5,238 bases of DNA, taken from positions 1 through 5,238 of the forward strand of contig CBDETG010000104.1 in NCBI GenBank assembly GCA_965242745.1, written 5' to 3'. The position numbers were made by a program, and so were the translations under genes. This DNA is from JABAAI01 sp965242745. Its GTDB lineage: Bacteria > Spirochaetota > Leptospiria > Leptospirales > Leptonemataceae. How positions within the stretch are numbered: position 1 is the stretch's first letter; each line of letters opens with the position of its first letter. Positions 1-4,857 of the stretch are shown one piece after another. Under the pieces are notes generated by a model. It saw only the letters and a program-made list of their open reading frames with translations. It was not told where the DNA came from and did no database searches.

Positions 1-16
1 CTTTTTGTTATTTATT

Positions 17-334
17 ATGGATACGCAAGAAACAAAAGAGCAAGGCTTTACTCCCATGCAAGCTGTGCAGGTAAAGATTGACAAGCTGGAGCTTAGTATA
101 GACTGGCTAAAGTATGTTCAGAGATTGACCACAGGCGTGGTGGTTTCTGCTATAGGAATAGGTTTTGCAGTTATCTTTTTTATGCTAAGAGATACAAAGC
201 AAGATATACAAAAGCTAGAGACAGACATAAAAGAAATTAGGACGCTACTTATAGAGCTTATACAAAAGCAAGCACCTACAAACACAAGCCAGCAAGATAC
301 AAAGCAAAAGCAAGGGCAAGCCGGCCTGCTATAG
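17..334 (+). CDS. Small membrane-anchored coiled-coil protein, tandem family copy 1
   Basis: A 105-residue protein of unknown function. An amphipathic stretch (about residues 18-33, containing KIDKLE and DWLK) is followed by one transmembrane helix (about 37-57) and a coiled coil (about 59-84). Hydrophobic residues in the coiled coil fall on heptad a/d positions (I, L, I, I, L, L). The tail is hydrophilic and rich in Gln, Lys and Thr. I chose ATG 17 because the following MDTQ also begins copy 2 and the collapsed fourth copy. A TTG at position 5 would add only MLFI. Copy 2 starts 22 bases downstream, so co-transcription is likely; any promoter lies outside the window. The layout suggests a membrane-tethered oligomer. 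The KID motif and coiled coil recall Borrelia Bdr proteins, but there the membrane helix is C-terminal, so I claim no homology. The gene is probably real; its function is unknown. Confidence 0.75.
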   Translation: MDTQETKEQGFTPMQAVQVKIDKLELSIDWLKYVQRLTTGVVVSAIGIGFAVIFFMLRDTKQDIQKLETDIKEIRTLLIELIQKQAPTNTSQQDTKQKQGQAGLL

Positions 335-356
335 AGAAGCGTATTTATTCTATATC

Positions 357-746
357 ATGGACACACAGACACAAGCAAAGTCCCCGCCTGCCAGGGCGCA
401 GGCAGGAAGACCACAGGTGCGGGCAAGCTTCACAGGTAAAGGCAGGCAGGGTGCGCGCTCTGGTTTTGATATAGAGTATAAGATTGACAAGCTGGAGTCT
501 GGCATTGAGTGGATTAAGTGGAGTCTGGGAGTCTTGGTGGTCTTGCTGGTGGGGGTCCTTGCTTTAATAAACTATTTACACAGCGATACAAAGCAAGATA
601 TACAAAGGCTAAGAGACAGCACAAGCCAAGACATAAAAGAAATTAGGACGCTACTTATAGAGCTTATACAAAGGCAGACACTTACAAACACAAGCCAGCA
701 AGATACAAGCAAGACAAGCCCGGCAAGAAGACAAGCTAAGAGATAA
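357..746 (+). CDS. Small membrane-anchored coiled-coil protein, tandem family copy 2
   Basis: A 129-residue paralogue of the preceding gene. It starts MDTQTQ and then has a longer basic, Pro/Gly/Arg-rich N-terminal region (about residues 8-36) that is absent from copy 1. Next come YKIDKLESGIEWIKW (41-55), a Val/Leu-rich transmembrane helix (about 56-74) and a coiled coil (77-107) ending LLIELIQRQ. Its coiled coil is four residues longer than that of copy 1, by an extra TSQD-like piece before IKEIRTLL. The DNA for the coiled-coil end and following linker (630-708) is nearly identical to copy 1. The extra N-terminal region is GC-rich and carries two GCAGGCAGG motifs, so it may be an insertion. 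The start at 357 is preceded by an AT-rich TATTTATTCTATATC with no clear Shine-Dalgarno sequence. Copy 3 begins 11 bases after the stop. Function unknown. Confidence 0.72.
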   Translation: MDTQTQAKSPPARAQAGRPQVRASFTGKGRQGARSGFDIEYKIDKLESGIEWIKWSLGVLVVLLVGVLALINYLHSDTKQDIQRLRDSTSQDIKEIRTLLIELIQRQTLTNTSQQDTSKTSPARRQAKR

Positions 747-757
747 AGACTGCGATT

Positions 758-1186
758 ATGAAAACAAAGCTAACATTATTCTTTATACTTAGCTTGCTTT
801 TTTGTATAGCCTTGCCCGCTGTCTTGCTATCGAATCCCACAAGCAGCGCCGGCGGGCAGCTTAGGGATATACAAGGCATAAGAGACAAGGTCTTATTGCT
901 GGAGTCTGGCTTTGACTGGCTTAAGTGGAGTTTTGTGTTTAGTTTACCTGCCTTACTTACAGTCATGGGAGTCTGCTTTACAGCTCTCTTTTTTGCTATA
1001 AGAGACACAAGGCAGGATATACAAAAGCTAGAGTCTAATACAAGGCAAGACATACAAAGGCTAGAGTCTGGCATAAAAGAAAATAGAAAGCTGCTTATAG
1101 AGCTTATACAAAAGCAAACAGAGACAAAGACAAACCGGCAAGCTACAAGCAAGGCAAAGCGCAGGCAGGGCAAGAAGGCAAGCTAA
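758..1186 (+). CDS. Coiled-coil membrane protein with signal-like N-terminus, tandem family copy 3
   Basis: A 142-residue paralogue with a different N-terminus. MKTK is followed by a hydrophobic stretch (about residues 5-25) that looks like a signal peptide or signal anchor. Residues 27-33 (PTSSAGG) offer a possible signal peptidase I site. Cys16 sits in LLFC, which is a poor lipobox. The family core follows: LLLESGFDWLKW (46-57), a second hydrophobic helix (about 58-81), and a coiled coil (82-120) with two tandem 11-residue units, TRQDIQKLESN and TRQDIQRLESG. It ends LLIELIQKQ and has a basic tail. If the first segment is not cleaved, the protein spans the membrane twice, so its coiled coil may lie on the other side from copies 1 and 2. 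The preceding gene ends with GAGATAAAGA, which could serve as a weak ribosome binding site. An antisense ORF across this gene looks like a shadow. Function unknown. Confidence 0.72.
   Translation: MKTKLTLFFILSLLFCIALPAVLLSNPTSSAGGQLRDIQGIRDKVLLLESGFDWLKWSFVFSLPALLTVMGVCFTALFFAIRDTRQDIQKLESNTRQDIQRLESGIKENRKLLIELIQKQTETKTNRQATSKAKRRQGKKAS
1007..1072 (+). repeat. Two tandem 33-base units encoding an 11-residue coiled-coil repeat
   Basis: Units 1007-1039 and 1040-1072 encode TRQDIQKLESN and TRQDIQRLESG. They differ at only a few bases. Copy 1 has a single equivalent unit (TKQDIQKLETD) and copy 2 has one unit plus four residues. The number of units therefore sets the coiled-coil length in this family. 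Confidence 0.75.
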
Positions 1187-1213
1187 GAGATAGGGGCCCG
1201 GCTTATATTTATC

Positions 1214-1291
1214 ATGGATACGCAAGATATTTTAAAAAAACTACAGCCGCAGGCAGGGCAGGATACGAGACAAGGCGCAAGCCTGCGATAG
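1214..1291 (+). pseudogene. Collapsed fourth copy of the coiled-coil family (25 codons)
   Basis: An open frame starting MDTQDILKK, followed by a Gln/Gly/Arg-rich tail and TAG. The first 14 bases, ATGGATACGCAAGA, are identical to the start of copy 1. The AT-rich leader (TATATTTATC) resembles those before copies 1 and 2. The transmembrane and coiled-coil regions are missing, so the sequence passes straight from the family start to a tail-like region containing GCAGGCAGGGCA, a 12-base string also present in the tail of copy 3 (1161-1172). I read it as an internal-deletion remnant. It could still be translated as a 25-residue peptide. Its stop codon lies inside the terminator hairpin. Confidence 0.5.
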
Positions 1292-1306
1292 GCTTGCCAT
1301 ATTTTC
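1277..1306 (+). terminator. Probable rho-independent terminator of the coiled-coil gene array
   Basis: GCAAGCC (1277-1283) and GGCTTGC (1291-1297) form a perfect 7-bp stem with the 7-base loop TGCGATA. A T-rich run, CATATTTTC, follows. Its place after the last family member and 53 bases before the next start codon fits the end of a transcript. The T tract is interrupted, so strength is uncertain. Confidence 0.5.
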
Positions 1307-1358
1307 TATTGCTCAGGACTGTGTTAAAATAAGCGCTTCAATAAAAAGAAAAATAAAA

Positions 1359-2657
1359 ATGCAAGACCAAGACCAAGCCCGCCTTTGCTACAAAGAAGAG
1401 GAATATACGCTGCCCATTGTGCGCGGCGCTGATGGGCAGGAGGCCCTTGACATAAGCCAGCTTCATAAAAGGACAGGCCTCTACGCCTATGATCCACGCT
1501 TGAGCAATACTGCCATCAGTAAAAGCAAGATTACGAGAATAGACCCGGAAGAATCCAAGCTCTACTATAGAGGTTATGAGCTGGGAGACTTGATAGAGCA
1601 TTCGCATTTCGTAGAGCTTGCATACCTGCTTATCCAAGGCGCATTGCCCAATCTTCAGGAGTACGAAAAATATTCCTTGTCTTTATGCTCACATTCCATG
1701 GTCCACGAAGCCATGCGTAATTTTTTTGACGCCTTCCCAGTCGATGCGCATCCCCTAGCCATCTTAGCTACGATGGTAACAGCTCTCTCCAGCTACTATC
1801 CCTCTACTTACGAGGAGCACATCAGCAAGGGCATTGATATTAAAGTGCGGCTTTTATCCAAGGTGCGCACCCTTGCAGCCTGGTCTTACAAAAAATCCAT
1901 AGGCCATCCTATTATCTATCCTCGTGACGAGCTCGGCTATTGCGCAAACTTCCTGCACATGATCTTTGCCCTGCCTACGCAAACATACAATATAGCGCCT
2001 GAGCTCCTGCGCCTGCTAGACCAGCTTCTTATGCTCTACAGTGACCATGAACAGAACATCGCCACTTCTACCGTGAGACTGGTAGGAAGCAGCAGGGCCA
2101 ATCTTTTCGTCTGTATCAATGCGGGCATCTGCGCCTTATGGGGAGCAAGAGAATCAGGCTGGGGTTTTTATACAATGTCTATGCTGCGCAGGATGCGCAG
2201 AGAAAAGATGAAGCCTGCGGATTTTTTTGCGTCCTTGATACGAGAAGAGAATGTCCACAGCCCGGCTTTTGGCCATAAAAAATACAAAAAAATGGACGCA
2301 CGGGCCCAAATTGCAAAAAAACTTCTGGAGCGCTATCTGGAGAAAAACCCTGCAGTCAGAGAAAAAGAACTTGTAGACAAGGGCCTGGAAGTAGAAGAAT
2401 TTATATTGAGGAATGACTATTGCAAACAAAGAAATCTTGCGCCCAATCTGGACTTTTATTCTGCGCTGCTTTTTCATATCATTGGCATCCCGGAAAGCAT
2501 GTACAACGTAGTGAGAGTGATAGGGAAGCTGCCCGGCTGGCTTGCGCATTGGGAAGAACAAAAAAGAGCCTTTCTCCAGCCATCGTCTTCCATGCGCCCT
2601 CAACAAATTTATACCGGGGTGCAGCTGCGTCCGTACGTGGATATAAAAAATCGTTAG
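1359..2657 (+). CDS. gltA: Citrate synthase homologue lacking the first catalytic histidine
   Basis: A 432-residue protein, close to the 427 of E. coli GltA, with the small N-terminal domain and the whole catalytic fold. Citrate synthase condenses acetyl-CoA with oxaloacetate in the cytoplasm. Clear family blocks include SKITRID (56-62), RGYELGDL (71-78), NFFDAF..DAHP (121-132), YPRDEL (187-192), SDHEQN..TSTVR (228-240), AFGHKKYK (303-310), PNLDFYS (362-368), GWLAHW (393-398) and RPQQIYTG (413-420). Against E. coli (numbered without Met), His229, His305, Arg314, Asp362 and Arg407 are kept as His230, His306, Arg315, Asp365 and Arg413. The WGPAHGGANE block, however, is WGARESGWGF, putting Glu265 where catalytic His264 should be. 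Arg387 is Lys390. The spacing from this block to GHK is exactly that of E. coli, so this is substitution, not misalignment. The frame is intact, arguing against simple decay. The start ATG follows an A-rich AAAAAGAAAAATAAAA leader; TAAAAT at 1325-1330 is a possible -10. Family assignment is certain; activity is doubtful. Confidence 0.93.
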   Translation: MQDQDQARLCYKEEEYTLPIVRGADGQEALDISQLHKRTGLYAYDPRLSNTAISKSKITRIDPEESKLYYRGYELGDLIEHSHFVELAYLLIQGALPNLQEYEKYSLSLCSHSMVHEAMRNFFDAFPVDAHPLAILATMVTALSSYYPSTYEEHISKGIDIKVRLLSKVRTLAAWSYKKSIGHPIIYPRDELGYCANFLHMIFALPTQTYNIAPELLRLLDQLLMLYSDHEQNIATSTVRLVGSSRANLFVCINAGICALWGARESGWGFYTMSMLRRMRREKMKPADFFASLIREENVHSPAFGHKKYKKMDARAQIAKKLLERYLEKNPAVREKELVDKGLEVEEFILRNDYCKQRNLAPNLDFYSALLFHIIGIPESMYNVVRVIGKLPGWLAHWEEQKRAFLQPSSSMRPQQIYTGVQLRPYVDIKNR

Positions 2658-2829
2658 CACTAAGCCTGGGTATAAAACGCTTGCTTTTGTAGAAAATATG
2701 CCGTCTATAAACAAGGCCGCGCCTCCGATATTGAAAACGCCTGCTTCTTGAAGAGAATATGCTTTTCGTATAAAGGGACCTGCTCCTCTTGCGTGTGCCA
2801 AGAATTTCCGATTCATCTTTTTTGCAACC
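2658..2829. other. Intergenic region between citrate synthase and shikimate kinase genes
   Basis: No convincing gene is visible. A very short frame (2698-2751) and long minus-strand frames overlapping the citrate synthase gene exist, but none resembles a known family. The region holds a degenerate direct repeat of about 60 bases. TTGAAG (2748-2753) and TATAAA (2769-2774), 15 bases apart, could be a weak promoter for the kinase. I see no terminator. Confidence 0.5.
2674..2793 (+). repeat. Two imperfect direct repeats of about 60 bases
   Basis: AAAACGCTTGCTTTT at 2674 recurs as AAAACGCCTGCTTCTT at 2734. The match continues through AGA(A/G)AATATGC to a shared TATAAA (2706-2711 and 2769-2774). 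Over the first 40 or so aligned columns about three quarters match, allowing small gaps. A weaker third echo may begin near 2788. The minus strand is open through both units and would read two similar hydrophobic 20-residue blocks, but I do not call a gene. Confidence 0.5.
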
Positions 2830-3411
2830 GTGGCGCAATATAAAAGCAGCATAGCTCTGATCGGGCCTCGTGGAGCAGGAAAGTCAAAACTTGCCCGGCG
2901 TTTGCATAAGCTCTGTGGACACCCGGCTTTTAGTACTGATACTTTGCTTTCCTATGAGAACGGAGGTCTTCCTATTGCGGAAATTGTTAAGAATAGAGGC
3001 TGGTCGGGCTTTCGTGACTTAGAATATGAGATTCTCAAAAAGATCGCAGCCATGCCTCAAATTATTATTGATTGTGGAGGAGGCATCATCATAGACTTGA
3101 AAAAAACTGAAAAGTTTTTTCAAAAACCTGAAAGCTTTATAGAAAAGTATTCCAAAGCAAAAGTAAGGCTCTTAAGGCAGAATTGTCACATAGTCTTTCT
3201 CAAGCGCAACAAAACTCTGCTCATAGAAAGGAATCAAAACAGCGTAGACCGCCCCCCCTTGCTTGGCGATTATGTAGAGCTCCTGCAAAAGCGCCTGACT
3301 TATTACAAAAGAGCAGCTGATCTCGTGATAGATATGGACAGCTACTCTTTCCAAGACGCAGCCGAGTTATTACACAAAAAATATTTTTCATTTGCCAAAA
3401 GCGCAGAGTGA
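2830..3411 (+). CDS. aroK: Shikimate kinase
   Basis: A 193-residue cytoplasmic enzyme predicted to phosphorylate shikimate at the 3-hydroxyl with ATP, in the pathway to chorismate and aromatic amino acids. The P-loop is GPRGAGKS (12-19). Shikimate-binding residues are present: Asp37 in STD, Arg62 in GFRDLE, the GGG turn (83-85), the lid arginine in DRPPLL (Arg141), and Arg155 before YYKRAADLVID. The usual DxD motif is STD, so the first, metal-associated Asp is Ser35. About 18 extra residues, compared with E. coli AroK, lie between GGG and the IVFL strand (86-124). I recall a similar spacer from spirochaete enzymes. The start is GTG: the frame is open back to 2752 but offers no ATG, GTG or TTG earlier, and five residues before the first strand is normal. 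No good Shine-Dalgarno sequence is visible. It lies 172 bases after the citrate synthase homologue, with no evidence of coupling. No other aromatic pathway gene is in view. Confidence 0.92.
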   Translation: MAQYKSSIALIGPRGAGKSKLARRLHKLCGHPAFSTDTLLSYENGGLPIAEIVKNRGWSGFRDLEYEILKKIAAMPQIIIDCGGGIIIDLKKTEKFFQKPESFIEKYSKAKVRLLRQNCHIVFLKRNKTLLIERNQNSVDRPPLLGDYVELLQKRLTYYKRAADLVIDMDSYSFQDAAELLHKKYFSFAKSAE

Positions 3412-3418
3412 TTGCAAC

Positions 3419-3535
3419 ATGCCTTTTCGTATTGGACGGGCTCTTATGCTGCGCCATACTGGATTAGGCGCTTTGCGCGCTCAGCTGGCCCTTGCTTTGT
3501 ACAAAACAAATGAAAAGCAATCTGCTTTATTATAA
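3419..3535 (+). CDS. Possible 38-residue small ORF after the kinase gene
   Basis: ATG seven bases after the kinase stop opens a 38-codon frame reading MPFRIGRALMLRHTG and onward to TAA. The product would be basic with an amphipathic Ala/Leu-rich centre. Position and spacing would allow translation after the kinase, but there is no ribosome binding site, no recognisable family and only short length. It may well be chance. Confidence 0.18.
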   Translation: MPFRIGRALMLRHTGLGALRAQLALALYKTNEKQSALL

Positions 3536-3546
3536 TAAAAAATAAC

Positions 3547-3575
3547 TTTACATATGCAGGCGCTGAGTCTATATC
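3547..3575 (+). promoter_or_regulatory. Candidate sigma-70-type promoter, distal
   Basis: TTTACA (3547-3552) and TATATC (3570-3575) are 17 bases apart. The first matches five of six consensus -35 bases and the second four of six -10 bases. It lies downstream of an AT-rich stretch and would give a leader of about 140 bases for the repeat-protein gene. Sequence match only. Confidence 0.25.
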
Positions 3576-3622
3576 GTAGGCTGTAAGTGAAAGACTTGCC
3601 TTCGGTAGCAGATGAGATTGCG

Positions 3623-3652
3623 TTGACTGAAAATGGTGAAAAGTGTTATGTT
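3623..3652 (+). promoter_or_regulatory. Candidate extended -10 promoter of the repeat-protein gene
   Basis: TTGACT (3623-3628) and TATGTT (3647-3652) are 18 bases apart. A TG dinucleotide at 3644-3645 gives an extended -10. Transcription would begin near 3659. ATG 3658 would then fall at the transcript start, which favours the ATG at 3724 as the translation start. Confidence 0.35.
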
Positions 3653-3723
3653 AATTAATGACTAGAAGCATGATATTCCTTCCTTGTGGAGTGTCATATA
3701 TATTTAGAATAACAGTTACTTGT

Positions 3724-4857
3724 ATGCGTTTATATAGAAACAAAGCATGTGCCTTCGCCTTGCCTAGCAGAGCTGCCTTATGCCTTCCTGTCCTATTTTA
3801 CTTACTATACCTCCCTCTAGCCTGCGCAAAGTTCCCAAGTAAAGAGCATATTGCTGTACAAGATCCTTCTGCGCCTGTATTTGAAAACTCTACTCCTTCC
3901 CTAAGCTCTGCAAGCAGCACAGGCTTTGATATTGCTATAGACAGTGACATTGCTGTGACGGCCTACAGCGTGCGCCTGCCCAATGGAGCAACTGCGCCGA
4001 CAAACGTCCAGATTGAAAATGGGCAAGACGCCGATGGCACAGCTGCGCCCGCCAGTATGTCCCTTAGCCTCAGCTCTGGAGCTTTCACAGGCACGTTGAA
4101 CTACACTTTCACCAGCAATACGAATTACGACTATGACGTCTATGTGGTCTTGAAGGCAGGGGGCGTATATAGCGCAGTGGAATTAGTGAACGTTAGCTTT
4201 CGCATGCCTGTATTTGAAGGCTCTACTCCTTCCCTGAGCTCTGCAAGCGCCACGGGCTTTGATATTGCAATAGACAGCGACGTTGCTGTGACGGTCTACA
4301 GCGTGCGCCTGCCCGATGGAGCAACTGCGCCGACAAACGTCCAGATTGAAAATGGGCAAGACGCCGATGGCACAGCTGCGCCCGCCAGTATGTCCCTTAG
4401 CCTCAGCTCTGGAGCTTTCACAGGCACGTTGAACTACACTTTCACCAGCAATACGAATTACGATTATGATGTCTATGTGGTACTGAAGGCAGGGGGCGTA
4501 TATAGCGCAGTGGAATTAGTGAACGTTAGCTTTCGCATGCCTGTATTTGAAAACTCTACTCCTTCCCTGAGCTCTGCAAACGCCACTGGCTTTGATATTG
4601 CTATAGACAGCGACATTGCCGTAGAGGTCTACAGCGTGCGCCTGGCCAATGGAGCAACTGCGCCGACAAACGTCCAGATTGAAAATGGGCAAGACGCCTC
4701 TGGTACGGCTGCGCCCGCCAGTATGAGTCTTAGCCTCAGCTCTGGAGCTTTCTCAGGCACGCTGAGCTACGCCTTTGGCAGTACTACGAATTACGACTAT
4801 GATGTCTATGTGGTATTGAAGGCAGGGGGCGTATATAGCGCAGTGGAATGTCAGTGA
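3724..4857 (+). CDS. Secreted or lipoprotein-like protein with three Fn3-like repeats
   Basis: From ATG 3724 the protein has 377 residues. A basic start (MRLYRNK) and hydrophobic core (about residues 19-33) end in LPLACA. Cleavage could follow ACA (signal peptidase I), or Cys34 could be lipidated by a relaxed spirochaete-type lipobox. Three repeats follow, from residues 51, 162 and 273, each about 111 residues and rich in Ser, Thr, Ala and Asp. Their YSVRLP(N/D)GATAPT, IENGQDA.GTA and YDYDVYVVLKAGG blocks resemble bacterial Fn3/Ig-like beta-sandwich modules. Such proteins are usually displayed at the cell surface, so adhesion is plausible but not shown. An in-frame ATG at 3658 would add 22 residues and make an unusually long n-region. 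The third repeat is cut short: a two-base insertion at about 4849 changes ELVNVSF into ECQ and stop. The repeat array continues beyond, so the gene was probably longer before this frameshift, unless the insertion is a sequence error. Confidence 0.75.
   Translation: MRLYRNKACAFALPSRAALCLPVLFYLLYLPLACAKFPSKEHIAVQDPSAPVFENSTPSLSSASSTGFDIAIDSDIAVTAYSVRLPNGATAPTNVQIENGQDADGTAAPASMSLSLSSGAFTGTLNYTFTSNTNYDYDVYVVLKAGGVYSAVELVNVSFRMPVFEGSTPSLSSASATGFDIAIDSDVAVTVYSVRLPDGATAPTNVQIENGQDADGTAAPASMSLSLSSGAFTGTLNYTFTSNTNYDYDVYVVLKAGGVYSAVELVNVSFRMPVFENSTPSLSSANATGFDIAIDSDIAVEVYSVRLANGATAPTNVQIENGQDASGTAAPASMSLSLSSGAFSGTLSYAFGSTTNYDYDVYVVLKAGGVYSAVECQ

Larger units (their letters stand above)
224..1148 (+). 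repeat. 79-base segment shared by the three paralogous genes
   Basis: The segments at 224-302, 630-708 and 1070-1148 align without gaps. By eye, the first two differ at about four of 79 positions and the third is more diverged. They encode the end of the coiled coil (IKEIRTLLIELIQ-type) and the start of the polar tail. The N-terminal parts of the genes are far less alike, so the segment marks either strong constraint or recent gene conversion between neighbours. Confidence 0.85.
3412..3723. other. Intergenic region upstream of the repeat-protein gene
   Basis: Apart from the doubtful 38-codon frame, this region appears non-coding. It becomes AT-rich around 3525-3560, with a perfect TATAAT at 3531-3536 but no good -35 box at 17 bases. 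A small stem around GTAAGT/ACTTGC (3583-3598) is followed by TGCC-TTCG-G..GCA (3597-3610). A 23-codon frame from GTG 3587 ends in TAA overlapping ATG 3658 by one base. It looks like chance, though it could couple translation to that ATG. Confidence 0.4.

Noticed and set aside
736..1173. Minus-strand frame of 145 codons over coiled-coil gene copy 3
   Set aside because: It lies wholly antisense to a gene with clear paralogues. Its repetitive Ser/Cys pattern is the mirror of the coiled-coil repeats.
1194..1199. GGGCCC palindrome between copy 3 and the remnant
   Set aside because: A six-base palindrome with no loop, T tract or repeated partner is not evidence of a terminator or operator.
2420..2692. 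Plus-strand frame of 90 codons overlapping the citrate synthase end
   Set aside because: Out of frame with a strongly conserved coding region and without a recognisable product.
2154..2852. Minus-strand frame of 232 codons over the end of the citrate synthase gene and the following gap
   Set aside because: Most of it is antisense to conserved citrate synthase sequence and the translation resembles no family. Only the part over the 60-base repeats is curious, and that is reported as a repeat.
3172..3457. Two minus-strand frames antisense to the shikimate kinase
   Set aside because: They overlap the conserved lid and C-terminal motifs of the kinase and show no family features.
3468..3478. GCGC-TTT-GCGC hairpin after the kinase gene as a terminator
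   Set aside because: The stem is only four base pairs, the loop is tight and no T tract follows.
3587..3658. 23-codon frame starting at GTG 3587
   Set aside because: Its reading (DLPSVADEIALTENG) looks protein-like, but it is very short, has a weak start and no recognised family. It is mentioned only for its stop overlapping ATG 3658.
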